8,140 nt of DNA from an uncultured Litorilinea sp. (GCA_946885925.1 CAMPHP010000109.1:1-8140), one strand, 5' to 3'; positions 1-6,773 are shown, numbered from the stretch's first letter. Notes: generated from the letters alone by a model not told the origin. Translations and numbers: made by a program.

Positions 1-830
1 GTTATGGACAAACAGGACCTTACCATGATCGCCCAGGATACGATGCAGTAATCGAAGCCGAAGGGGGCATCATGAGTATCACAGGGCCTGCGGGAGATGA
101 AGCTGGCGAGGGTCATCCCTATAAAGTTGGGGTGGCGATTGTCGATATCACGGCAGGTCTCAACGCAGTGGTCGCCATCCTGGCAGCACTCCACCACCGC
201 CAGCAAACAGGCTTAGGTCAAGCAATCGACATTGCGTTATTGGATACGCAGGTCGGTTGGCTGGCAAATGTTGCCAGTGCCTATCTGATCTCCGGTCAGC
301 CACCACGCCGCTATGGAAATGCCCACGGCTCCATTGTCCCGTATCAAACAGTCCAAGCCTCTGATGGCTGGTTGATGATTGCAGTAGGCAATGATACTCA
401 GTTTCAAAAACTATGTGCCCTTCTGAATCATCCAGAATGGGCAGTGGATTCACGCTTCACTACCAATCAGGCGCGGGTCAAGCACCGGACAGAGCTACTT
501 CCGCTGCTTGAAGCCGAGTTTGCCTGTGCTCCCGTTTCTATCTGGACAGAACGGCTAAGTGCTGTGGGAATTCCCACAGGACCAGTCAACGATATCCCGA
601 CTGTCTTAGCAGACCCGCAAGTCCGAGCACGTGCGATGGTGCAATCTGTTGAGCACCCTATCACGGGAACCATTCCTCTCATCGGGCCAGTGCCAAAACT
701 GAGCGACACGCCAGCAACCATTCATCGCCCCCCTCCCCTGCTAGGTGAGCATACGACAGCCATTCTTTACGAATGGTTTGGCTACACGAAAGATCAAGTT
801 GACGAATTGGCTGCTTCAGGAGTGATCTAG
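1..830 (+). CDS. Family III (CaiB/BaiF) CoA-transferase, 5'-truncated; SUGCT-like (succinyl-CoA:glutarate type)
   Basis: This enzyme moves CoA from a donor thioester, probably succinyl-CoA, to a free carboxylate in the cytoplasm. The frame is open from base 3 to the stop at 828-830, giving 275 visible residues. Family members have about 390-410, so roughly 120 N-terminal residues lie off the left edge. The ATG at 72 is internal: codons before it already read YGQTGPYHDRPGYDAV, a family hallmark. The catalytic Asp, which forms the acyl/CoA anhydride in formyl-CoA transferase (Asp169), is the D of VAIVDITAG (codon 144-146). The stretches YGNAHGSIVPYQ and RPPPLLGEHTT match human SUGCT as I remember it, favouring glutarate or a related dicarboxylate as acceptor. 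The next gene is an acyl-CoA dehydrogenase 55 bases downstream, very likely in the same operon. The family is certain; the substrate is inferred. Confidence 0.93.
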   Translation, partial: YGQTGPYHDRPGYDAVIEAEGGIMSITGPAGDEAGEGHPYKVGVAIVDITAGLNAVVAILAALHHRQQTGLGQAIDIALLDTQVGWLANVASAYLISGQPPRRYGNAHGSIVPYQTVQASDGWLMIAVGNDTQFQKLCALLNHPEWAVDSRFTTNQARVKHRTELLPLLEAEFACAPVSIWTERLSAVGIPTGPVNDIPTVLADPQVRARAMVQSVEHPITGTIPLIGPVPKLSDTPATIHRPPPLLGEHTTAILYEWFGYTKDQVDELAASGVI

Positions 831-885
831 TACTTGATTAGTTCATCCCCCATGCGCCAAACAGCCGCAGCCAAAAGGAGTAATT

Positions 886-2040
886 ATGGACTTCTCATTA
901 AATGACGAACAGCAAATGATTCAGGATGCCGTGCGTAAGTTCGCCAGCGCGCAGATCCTTCCCTACTCGCGCGAGTGGGAACATGCCCAAGCATTTCCCC
1001 GCGATTTGCTTTATAAGATGGGTGAACTTGGCTATCTTGGTGTCCCGATTCCCGAAGAGTATGGGGGGACTGGACTAGATTACATTTCCGAAGCGATTGT
1101 TTTTGAGGAGGTTGGCTACGCCGACTCCAGCGTGCGTACTACCCTCTCGGTGCAGATGTCATTGGTCGAGTTGACAATACTGCATTGGGGCTCGGAGGAA
1201 CAACGCAAGAAATATCTTCCCAAGTTGTGTAGTGGAGAATGGATTGGCTGCTTTGGTCTAACCGAACCAGACGCCGGATCAGATGCAGGCAATGTTGCCA
1301 CCGCAGCCAAATGTGAAGGCGATGAATGGGTCTTGAGCGGGCAGAAAGTTTGGATTAGCAATGGCACTTGGGCCGATGTAGCCATCATCTTTGCCCAAAG
1401 TGAGCCAGGCAGCAAGCACAAAGGCATGGTTGCCTTTCTTGTGGACACAAAAACACCAGGCTTTACCAGCCGAAAAATGACAGGTAAGCTCGGTCTACAT
1501 GCAAGCGATACCGGCGAATTGTTTCTCGACAATGTGCGTGTGCCGGATAGTGCTCGTCTTGGAGAGGTAGGTGAAGGATTCAAGATCGCCATGAGTGCGC
1601 TCGACAACGGTCGGTATGGCGTAGCAAGTGGTTGTGTGGGCACAGCACAACGGGCATTAGACGCTAGCGTTCGCTATGCGAAAGAACGCATCGCCTTCAG
1701 TCGGCCTATCGCCAGCTTTCAGATGGTGCAGGATATGCTTGCCCAAATGAAAGTCAACGTAGAAGCGGCACTCCTCTTGGTCTACCAAGCAGGCTGGGTC
1801 AAAAACCAGGGCAAGAAGAGCACTATTCCAGTATCCATTGCCAAGTACTATGCTTCCGAAATCGCCAAGCAAAACGCGGACATGGCAATTCAAGTACATG
1901 GCGGCTATGGCTATTCAGACGAGTATATTCCTGAAAGACTCTGGCGAGACTGTCGTGTTGCTAGCCTATACGAAGGTACAAGCCAAATCCAGAAATTGAT
2001 CATTGGCCGCGACCTCACTGGCATTTCAGCATTTGAATAG
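886..2040 (+). CDS. Acyl-CoA dehydrogenase, possibly glutaryl-CoA dehydrogenase-like
   Basis: This FAD flavoenzyme oxidises an acyl-CoA at the alpha-beta bond and passes electrons to ETF. It has 384 residues, the normal family length. The start is supported by AAGGAG at 875-880, 5 bases before the ATG. Domains in order are an N-terminal helical domain (about 1-120), a middle beta domain with signature GLTEPDAGSDA (about 124-134), and a C-terminal helical domain with QVHGGYGYSDEY (336-347). The catalytic base is Glu363 in LYEGTSQIQ (codon 1972-1974). Arg84 in SSVRTTLSVQ falls where glutaryl-CoA dehydrogenase has its carboxylate-binding Arg (SGYRSAMSVQ), and the tail GRDLTGISAF resembles that enzyme's GRxxTGIxAF ending. 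With the SUGCT-like neighbour this points to glutaryl-CoA or a similar dicarboxylyl-CoA. A short-chain or branched-chain acyl-CoA substrate remains possible. Confidence 0.95.
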   Translation: MDFSLNDEQQMIQDAVRKFASAQILPYSREWEHAQAFPRDLLYKMGELGYLGVPIPEEYGGTGLDYISEAIVFEEVGYADSSVRTTLSVQMSLVELTILHWGSEEQRKKYLPKLCSGEWIGCFGLTEPDAGSDAGNVATAAKCEGDEWVLSGQKVWISNGTWADVAIIFAQSEPGSKHKGMVAFLVDTKTPGFTSRKMTGKLGLHASDTGELFLDNVRVPDSARLGEVGEGFKIAMSALDNGRYGVASGCVGTAQRALDASVRYAKERIAFSRPIASFQMVQDMLAQMKVNVEAALLLVYQAGWVKNQGKKSTIPVSIAKYYASEIAKQNADMAIQVHGGYGYSDEYIPERLWRDCRVASLYEGTSQIQKLIIGRDLTGISAFE

Positions 2041-2094
2041 TTCGCAAAGCATCGAAGTACACACCGCCTATCATATTCACCCCTACTACACCTA

Positions 2095-3072
2095 CTAGCG
2101 AACCTCTGTGAGAGGGATATGTACTGTCATTGTGACTCGTCGGGATAGCCACCAGATGCTGGGTAAGCGAATGAGCTTGCCCAGCATGGATACATGTGCG
2201 CGGCGAGAGAAGACATCATAGTCATTCCGCTCTATGTCCACCAGAATTCCCTGATAAAGGTTGGCAGCCGCAGCAATGGCAAAGCGACCATCAGCGTCAA
2301 GCAACGCAATTCCAGGCATGGCTTCAGTATAGAGCCGCCGGTTGCGCTCGATTTGAAAGCGCATAAAGTCACGCCAGCGCGGGCTGACCATACCAGCCGC
2401 CAAGTCGCCATCGGCAATGTTGAACGCTTGCAGTTCCTCGCTGGGTAAATAGACACGACCAGCTAACAGATCCTCGGCAACATCGCGCAGAATATTGGTA
2501 ATCTGAAGCGCAACGCCCAACTTGATTGCGTATCGCATCGCATCAGGCGAAGAATAGCCAATGATGTGCATGCTCATTAACCCAACCGTTGAAGCAACGT
2601 CGTAGCTATACGCCGCCAGATCTTCAAACGTCTGAAAACGCCGCGGAGCTAAATCTTGCGCGACACCTTCGATCAGTTGTTCGGCATAGCGGTTCGGGAT
2701 ACCATATCTTGTCCTGGCATCTGCCCATGCGACTACGATGAAGTCGTCTTCTGGCGGCGTGGATGACATTACTTTGTCTCTCCAAAGGTCAAGCAGGCTT
2801 TGTCGCTCTCCATCCCCACAGTCTACAAGGTCATCAGTCTCACGACAGAATGCGTACAAAGCCTGCACCGCTCGGCGCTTTTCCAGCGGCAACAGTTTCG
2901 ACGCCAAGTAGAACGACTTGCTGTGAAAAGCGGTCGCAGCTTCGCAGTAAAGATAGGCACGTTCTAGCAACTCTGCGCTAAACCGTGACTGCACATAATA
3001 ATGGTCGTTATGACCAGCTTCATGGGCACGTGACAAGAGCGCACTTTCCCAAGCGTGAGTCTCTAGCTGCAT
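2095..3072 (-). CDS. crtB: Phytoene synthase (squalene/phytoene synthase family)
   Basis: This enzyme condenses two geranylgeranyl diphosphates to phytoene, the first committed step of carotenoid synthesis. Early in the protein is [14 protein letters not shown] (49-62). The first Asp-rich motif is DDLVD (80-84) after YAFCRET. The second is [15 protein letters not shown] (196-210), with D197 and D201 expected to bind Mg-diphosphate. The frame is open up to an ATG at 3282, which would give 395 residues. I chose the ATG at 3070-3072 (325 residues) because AGGGAG lies 6 bases upstream, homology begins soon after it, the length then matches the family, and the longer version would swallow a plausible promoter. 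The related squalene-pathway enzyme HpnD cannot be fully excluded, since no desaturase is in view. It is divergent from the operon starting at 3436 and convergent with the acyl-CoA dehydrogenase, 54 bases away. Confidence 0.9.
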   Translation of the reverse strand: MQLETHAWESALLSRAHEAGHNDHYYVQSRFSAELLERAYLYCEAATAFHSKSFYLASKLLPLEKRRAVQALYAFCRETDDLVDCGDGERQSLLDLWRDKVMSSTPPEDDFIVVAWADARTRYGIPNRYAEQLIEGVAQDLAPRRFQTFEDLAAYSYDVASTVGLMSMHIIGYSSPDAMRYAIKLGVALQITNILRDVAEDLLAGRVYLPSEELQAFNIADGDLAAGMVSPRWRDFMRFQIERNRRLYTEAMPGIALLDADGRFAIAAAANLYQGILVDIERNDYDVFSRRAHVSMLGKLIRLPSIWWLSRRVTMTVHIPLTEVR

Positions 3073-3078
3073 CAATCG

Positions 3079-3084
3079 CTCCCT
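3079..3084 (-). promoter_or_regulatory. Ribosome-binding site that fixes the crtB start
   Basis: On the - strand this reads AGGGAG, 6 bases before the ATG at 3072-3070. The in-frame ATGs further upstream (3210 and 3282) have no comparable Shine-Dalgarno sequence, so this site decides the start. Confidence 0.65.
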
Positions 3085-3169
3085 GAATGAATCCAGCGCA
3101 TTAAGACTAGTGGCTAAGTTCCTAATGAGCCCATCAGCCGGTACAATACATTGCTCAAAAGTGCTCAGG

Positions 3170-3198
3170 AGACTATCACTCGGTTTTGCACATGTCAA
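3170..3198 (-). promoter_or_regulatory. Putative sigma70-type promoter for crtB
   Basis: On the - strand a perfect TTGACA (3198-3193) is followed after 17 bases by TAGTCT (3175-3170), a weak -10. An alternative GATAGT lies 2 bases closer. Transcription would start near 3163, leaving a leader of about 90 bases. A TTTTGCA element (3184-3190, + strand) sits between the two boxes. Confidence 0.4.
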
Positions 3199-3248
3199 GG
3201 TAGCGTTCATACATTTTGCAATTTTTGTGCAAGGTATGCGCCCTTCAC

Positions 3249-3259
3249 ATTGTACAAAG
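3249..3259 (+). promoter_or_regulatory. Candidate operator copy 1 (ATTGTACAAAG)
   Basis: This copy lies 2 bases upstream of the + promoter -35 box. It matches copy 2 (3287-3297) at 10 of 11 positions, and its core TGTACA is palindromic. TGTACA-type half-sites are what I recall for LitR-family MerR regulators. Confidence 0.45.
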
Positions 3260-3261
3260 CC

Positions 3262-3291
3262 TTGACACTCTCGACCTCTCAATGATATTCT
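3262..3291 (+). promoter_or_regulatory. Putative sigma70-type promoter for the SDR39U1-SRPBCC-ldh operon
   Basis: A perfect TTGACA -35 (3262-3267) is followed, after an 18-base spacer, by TATTCT (3286-3291). Near-identical 11-mers lie just upstream of the -35 and across the -10, an arrangement typical of repressor operators. Transcription would begin near 3298. Confidence 0.5.
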
Positions 3292-3297
3292 ACAAAG
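3287..3297 (+). promoter_or_regulatory. Candidate operator copy 2 (ATTCTACAAAG)
   Basis: This is a same-orientation near-copy of ATTGTACAAAG, 38 bases downstream. It overlaps the -10 box and the expected transcription start, where bound protein would block RNA polymerase. Confidence 0.45.
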
Positions 3298-3398
3298 ACA
3301 GAATTGACTGATGGAACGAAAAGTGCTTGCACAATGTTTGCTTCATGTAGAATCTTGTCCCAAGAAATCTTCATCTAGCATCAGAGCCATCGGATTAA

Positions 3399-3422
3399 AA
3401 ATCGTAATAGAAATCGTATTAG
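3399..3422 (+). repeat. 12-bp tandem repeat before the SDR39U1 ribosome-binding site
   Basis: AAATCGTAATAG (3399-3410) is followed directly by AAATCGTATTAG (3411-3422), with 11 of 12 bases identical. It ends 3 bases before the AGGAGG Shine-Dalgarno (3426-3431). It is AT-rich and may keep the ribosome-binding site unstructured; its role is otherwise unknown. Confidence 0.7.
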
Positions 3423-3435
3423 AACAGGAGGCACT

Positions 3436-4341
3436 ATGCGTGTCATCATCACTGGCGGAACGGGTCTCATCGGTACAGCACTGACAAAGTTGTTGAGCAG
3501 CAATAACCACGAAATCTTTATTCTTACGCGCCGTTTCCCAGACAACCCCAAGCTCCGAGCAGGCGTACAGCACGTACAATGGGACGCTGCTACCGCGGAA
3601 GGATGGGGACATTTGGTTGATGGCGCTGATGCAGTGATCAACCTCGCCGGTGAAGGGATTGCGGATGGACGGTGGAGTGAAGAACGCAAGCGGCGTATCT
3701 ACGCCAGCCGCGTAAACGCGGGCAAAGCGGTCATGGAGGCCATCACCGCCGCCGCGACCAAACCCAAAGTCCTCATTCAAGCTTCCGGAGTGGACTACTA
3801 TGGACCCCATTATGACGAGATATTGACTGAAGACGCAGCTCCGGGCTCTGGTTTTCTCGCTCAAGTCTGTTTCGATTGGGAGGCGTCCACGGCCGAAGCT
3901 GAACGTCTAGGTGTGCGGCGCGCCGTGATCCGGTCGGGGGTAGTATTGAGCAATGACGGCGGAGCATGGCCTCGAATCGTACTACCTTTCAAGCTCTTTG
4001 CCGGAGGGCCAATTGGCAGCGGAAATCAATACTGGCCTTGGATTCACATTGACGATGAAGTGCAGGCGATTCGTTTTCTTATCGACAATGAGAACGCATC
4101 CGGGGCCTTTAACCTAAGTGCGCCGGCTCCTCTCACCAATAAAGAGTTTGCAGTAACCTTGGGCAAGGTGATGGGACGTCCTGCCTTCTTCCCTGTTCCA
4201 AGTGCGGCTCTTAAAATTGCCTTTGGCGAAATGTCAACTGTCTTGCTTGATGGTAAGCGAGCAGTGCCCCACCATCTTCTAGAACTGGGCTACTCCTTCA
4301 AGTATCCCACCGCCGAGGCAGCCTTCCGTGACCTAACATGA
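3436..4341 (+). CDS. TIGR01777-family atypical SDR (SDR39U1/YfcH-like epimerase)
   Basis: This is a full-length 301-residue NAD(P)-binding Rossmann protein of the extended/atypical SDR class. AGGAGG (3426-3431) supports the start, with a rather short 4-base spacer. The N-terminus [13 protein letters not shown] carries the dinucleotide-binding Gly motif (7-13). The family-typical stretch [19 protein letters not shown] spans 68-86. QASGVDYYG (115-123) is the usual active-site region, but no Lys follows either Tyr at +4, so the classical YxxxK is missing, as in atypical SDRs. WPWIHIDD (200-207) is the other family hallmark. The substrate is unknown for the family. The stop overlaps the next start (ATGA at 4338-4341), so the SRPBCC protein is likely made by translational coupling. 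Divergence from crtB suggests shared control with carotenoid synthesis. Confidence 0.93.
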   Translation: MRVIITGGTGLIGTALTKLLSSNNHEIFILTRRFPDNPKLRAGVQHVQWDAATAEGWGHLVDGADAVINLAGEGIADGRWSEERKRRIYASRVNAGKAVMEAITAAATKPKVLIQASGVDYYGPHYDEILTEDAAPGSGFLAQVCFDWEASTAEAERLGVRRAVIRSGVVLSNDGGAWPRIVLPFKLFAGGPIGSGNQYWPWIHIDDEVQAIRFLIDNENASGAFNLSAPAPLTNKEFAVTLGKVMGRPAFFPVPSAALKIAFGEMSTVLLDGKRAVPHHLLELGYSFKYPTAEAAFRDLT

Positions 4342-4814
4342 AGTACACTCACCGCTTTCGGGTAAACGCCAGCATAGAGCAAGTAGCCGCCTTCCATCGC
4401 CAGTCGGCGAGCATGGGCGCGATCACCCCACCCCCGATCTTGGTGCAAATCCACGCAGCGCCGGAGTTTCTCAACAAGGGCGATGAAATGGATTTCACCT
4501 TATGGGTAGGTCCAATGCCGATCCGCTGGCTTGCCCTTATTGAGGACACAACGCCCACAGGCTTTGTTGATCGCCAATTACGCGGCCCCTTTAAGCAGTG
4601 GCGTCACCGCCATATATTTCTTGCTTTGTCTAGTGGGAGCACAGAGATATTGGATAAGGTAGAAATAGAATTGGCAAGCAACTGGTTTTGGTATCTAATT
4701 GGTCTAGGTATGTGGGTCTCCATGCCTGTTCTTTTTGCATATCGGGGTTGGAAGACCCGGCAACTACTGCAACGTTCCTCATCACGGCGATCGGATCGCC
4801 AGAAATGGGCATAG
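4338..4814 (+). CDS. SRPBCC-fold (START/Bet v1-like cyclase/dehydrase) protein
   Basis: This 158-residue protein is predicted to form a helix-grip fold with a hydrophobic ligand cavity. It starts [20 protein letters not shown], a typical SRPBCC first strand and helix. [12 protein letters not shown] (83-94) matches the family's conserved PxxxWxHxHxF-like strand, here with basic residues. Residues about 116-135 ([20 protein letters not shown]) are strongly hydrophobic and could lie on or in the membrane, followed by a basic tail rich in Arg, Lys and Ser. The start codon overlaps the stop of the TIGR01777 gene by 4 bases. I recall the two domains being adjacent or fused in other genomes, so they probably act together. 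The ligand is unknown; a lipid or isoprenoid would fit the crtB context, but that is inference. Confidence 0.85.
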   Translation: MKYTHRFRVNASIEQVAAFHRQSASMGAITPPPILVQIHAAPEFLNKGDEMDFTLWVGPMPIRWLALIEDTTPTGFVDRQLRGPFKQWRHRHIFLALSSGSTEILDKVEIELASNWFWYLIGLGMWVSMPVLFAYRGWKTRQLLQRSSSRRSDRQKWA

Positions 4815-4818
4815 AGCG

Positions 4819-5772
4819 ATGAATCGAGCAGGTAAAATCGGCATTGTGGGCAGTGGTTTTGTTGGTGCAACCGCAGCCTATGCACTCGTGATGACTGGTG
4901 TCGGGCGTGAAATTGTATTAATTGACATTGACAATGCCCGCGCACAGGCCGAAGCCGACGACATTCGCCATGCTGTCCCTTTTGCGCATGCGCTTCATGT
5001 AGAGGCAGGCACCTATGAAGATCTTGCAGGTGCGGATGTCGTGATACTAACTGCCGGTGTCAACCAGCGCCCCGGTGAAACTCGTCTCCAATTGCTAGAC
5101 CGTAATGCCGCCATTTTTCGAAGCATAGTGCCCCAAGTACTGGATCAAGCATCCAATACAATCCTCATCGTGGCCACGAATCCGGTGGACATTATGACAC
5201 ACCTTGCGGCGCGATTCGCCGCATCCCAAGGTGTGCCCGTGAACCGCGTACTTGGCTCTGGCACAACGCTCGACACTGCCCGCTTTCGTACCCTCTTGGC
5301 CGCACGATTGGGTATTGATGCACAGCATGTCCACGCCTACGTCATCGGTGAGCATGGCGACTCGGAAGTGCTGGTCTGGTCTCAAGTAACCATCGGCGGC
5401 ATTCCCCTGCAAGAGTACTGCCGAACCCAAAACATCATCCTTGATGACGCAGTACGTGACGAGATCGACTCAAAAGTGCGCCGCGCCGCCTATCATATTA
5501 TTCAAGGCAAACATGCCACCTACTATGGCATAGGTGCTGCCTTGGCCCGCATCGTCAGCGTAATCCTCCGTAATCAACGCTCCATTCTCACCGTCTGCGC
5601 ACCTGTGTCAGAAGTGGAAGGTATATCCGATGTGACCGTGGCTCTACCGCATATAGTTGGGGGGCAAGGCATAATCTCCACCCTTTGGCAGCCCATTACG
5701 CCTACCGAACGTGCTGCCTTGCGTCACAGCGCCGAAATAATCAAACAGGTGATCAATAGCATCCATATCTAG
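4819..5772 (+). CDS. ldh: L-lactate dehydrogenase (NAD-dependent)
   Basis: This cytoplasmic enzyme interconverts pyruvate + NADH and L-lactate + NAD. It has 317 residues, the usual length. The Rossmann motif GSGFVG (11-16) and the acidic D36 ending the second strand indicate NAD. The substrate loop NQRPGETR (82-89) carries Gln83, the equivalent of Gln102 that selects pyruvate over oxaloacetate (malate dehydrogenases have Arg there), and Arg89 (Arg109). Catalytic Asp152 (Asp168) and substrate-binding Arg155 (Arg171) lie in LDTARFR, and the proton-relay His179 (His195) in IGEHGDSE. I chose the ATG at 4819, 4 bases after the SRPBCC stop. An upstream in-frame ATG at 4735 lies inside the previous gene and would add 28 unrelated residues. 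The Shine-Dalgarno is weak, suggesting translational coupling. Loss of allostery cannot be judged by eye. Confidence 0.94.
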   Translation: MNRAGKIGIVGSGFVGATAAYALVMTGVGREIVLIDIDNARAQAEADDIRHAVPFAHALHVEAGTYEDLAGADVVILTAGVNQRPGETRLQLLDRNAAIFRSIVPQVLDQASNTILIVATNPVDIMTHLAARFAASQGVPVNRVLGSGTTLDTARFRTLLAARLGIDAQHVHAYVIGEHGDSEVLVWSQVTIGGIPLQEYCRTQNIILDDAVRDEIDSKVRRAAYHIIQGKHATYYGIGAALARIVSVILRNQRSILTVCAPVSEVEGISDVTVALPHIVGGQGIISTLWQPITPTERAALRHSAEIIKQVINSIHI

Positions 5773-5840
5773 CCCATCTCCTGGTATGGGCCAATCAGTG
5801 CACACGATCTTCCCGCTGCAAGTACCCATCCAGATGAGGG

Positions 5841-5846
5841 TATAAT
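5841..5846 (+). promoter_or_regulatory. Putative -10 box for the VOC-domain gene
   Basis: This is a perfect TATAAT, 73 bases before the start at 5919, in the 146-base gap after ldh. The best -35 I can find is poor (CTGCAA, 5816-5821, 19-base spacer), so the promoter may need an activator. The leader includes a short GC-rich hairpin, GGCG-CAA-CGCC, near 5858-5868. Confidence 0.45.
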
Positions 5847-5918
5847 GGAAGCATCCGGGCGCAACGCCGCGACGGGAATAAAGCGCGACCATAAGAACAT
5901 TGAATTTGAGGAAAGAAA

Positions 5919-6665
5919 ATGCCAATAGAGTTAGCCACTGTCCGTTTACATGTCAACGTAAACGGAATGTACCACGACGAGATCTATGAAGGGGAAATCC
6001 CTGTCAATGACGTTGTGCATCTGGCTCTTGACCACCTCTTGCCACGCACCCTTTACAATAACCACCGAATCTCGGTTTATAAGGGCGAAGATCTCATCTA
6101 CCCAGATATGTTTCTCTATGAGATCATAGCCCATTACGGGGATGCCAACTTTGATGTTCGTGCGGAAGAGCTAGATCTCGACACAAACACGCCTTTTACC
6201 AACTATGGCTTTGACCACTTGGCCCTGGCTTTTGAAGATCGCGCCGCAGCGAAACGCTTTTTCCGCGAAGGTCTCGGCCTCAAAGTCGTACGCGACGACG
6301 ACCACTTAACCGTCGTTACAAGCGGCACTACGGCCCTCTTCCTCTTTGACTTTAACCCAGAAGCTCCCTTAGCCCCACCTCTTCCCAGTCGCATCCACCA
6401 CCTTGGCTTTGTAGTGGACAACCTAGAGGCGGCTGCAGCCCATCTCCACCGCACCTTCCCCGAATTCGTAGGTGGCTTCACCCTCTTAGAACGTGCCGAA
6501 CGCTGGAGTCTCTATGGGAGTGTTCAAATCGGCTCTATTCGCTTTCTCATCCAACTGAGCCAGATCAAACCAGCCTACCAAGGACTTACGACTGATATAG
6601 CCTTGGCAACCGCAGGCAAGCTTTACGACTACGCCAGCCAAGACTACGGTGTGCGGCTCGGCTAA
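5919..6665 (+). CDS. Two-domain protein: N-terminal predicted ubiquitin-like (beta-grasp) domain plus C-terminal VOC/glyoxalase-like domain
   Basis: This protein has 248 residues. The purine-rich leader GAGGAAAGAAA ends just before the ATG. Residues about 97-215 look like a vicinal-oxygen-chelate domain: FDHLALAFED begins the first beta-alpha unit, GLGLKVVRDD and TALFLFDF follow, and the second unit starts IHHLGFVVDNLEAA and ends IRFLIQL. Possible metal ligands are His100 and His161. The Glu positions of glyoxalase I appear as Asp144 and Gln212, so activity is uncertain. The first ~85 residues lack VOC features. Their predicted order (hairpin 5-27, helix 30-41, strand at RISVYKGEDL, a turn, then GDANFDVRAEE) matches a ubiquitin-type beta-grasp fold. 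It lies downstream of ldh with its own promoter and is convergent with an SDR. No function can be assigned. Confidence 0.8.
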   Translation: MPIELATVRLHVNVNGMYHDEIYEGEIPVNDVVHLALDHLLPRTLYNNHRISVYKGEDLIYPDMFLYEIIAHYGDANFDVRAEELDLDTNTPFTNYGFDHLALAFEDRAAAKRFFREGLGLKVVRDDDHLTVVTSGTTALFLFDFNPEAPLAPPLPSRIHHLGFVVDNLEAAAAHLHRTFPEFVGGFTLLERAERWSLYGSVQIGSIRFLIQLSQIKPAYQGLTTDIALATAGKLYDYASQDYGVRLG

Positions 6666-6702
6666 TCAAGTTATGCATTGCTTGTTGCTTATTGATGACT
6701 AC

Positions 6703-6750
6703 ACGCAAACAGGGACGCCAGCCGCTAATGGCTGGCGTCCCTGTTTGCGT
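6703..6750. terminator. 21-bp perfect hairpin between convergent genes, probable bidirectional terminator
   Basis: Arms 6703-6723 and 6730-6750 are exact inverse complements, each starting or ending with ACGCAAACAGGGACG or its complement, with a 6-base loop (GCTAAT). It sits 37 bases after the VOC gene stop and 23 bases after the SDR stop on the other strand. Neither side has a clear T-run, so a standard rho-independent mechanism is not fully satisfied. It could instead protect 3' ends or be a dispersed palindromic repeat. Confidence 0.7.
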
Positions 6751-6773
6751 CTTCCTAGTCGAGTCAATTCTAC

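Larger units (their letters stand above)
3073..3435. promoter_or_regulatory. Divergent control region between crtB and the SDR39U1-SRPBCC-ldh operon
   Basis: This 363-base stretch has no convincing gene. It contains the crtB leader, two back-to-back promoters whose -35 boxes are 63 bases apart, a cluster of TTGTRCAA-like sites, and a long (~138-base) leader for the + strand operon ending in a 12-bp tandem repeat. The site cluster resembles operators of MerR-family light/B12 regulators (LitR/CarH) at carotenoid loci. That assignment is an inference. Confidence 0.6.

Noticed and set aside
72..830. ATG at 72 as the start of the CoA-transferase
   Set aside because: The frame is open from base 3, and the preceding codons encode conserved family sequence (YGQTGP...PGYDAV), so the true start is outside the window.
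1116..1643. 175-residue - strand open frame inside the acyl-CoA dehydrogenase
   Set aside because: It is a shadow of a conserved gene, and its translation shows no motif.
2041..2094. Terminator between the convergent acyl-CoA dehydrogenase and crtB
   Set aside because: I see no stable inverted repeat in the 54-base gap; a CCTC-TGTGA-GAGG hairpin just inside the crtB end is too short.
3343..3864. 173-residue - strand open frame across the SDR39U1 start
   Set aside because: It is antisense to a clear TIGR01777 gene and to its leader, with low-complexity composition and no recognisable domain.
4735..4818. Upstream in-frame ATG for lactate dehydrogenase
   Set aside because: It lies inside the SRPBCC gene and would add 28 residues with no LDH similarity. 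The ATG at 4819 sits right before the Rossmann strand, 4 bases after the previous stop.
5772..5791. GCCCAT / ATGGGC hairpin right after ldh as a terminator
   Set aside because: The stem is only 6 bp with an 8-base loop, overlaps the stop codon and has no T-run, so it is too weak to call.
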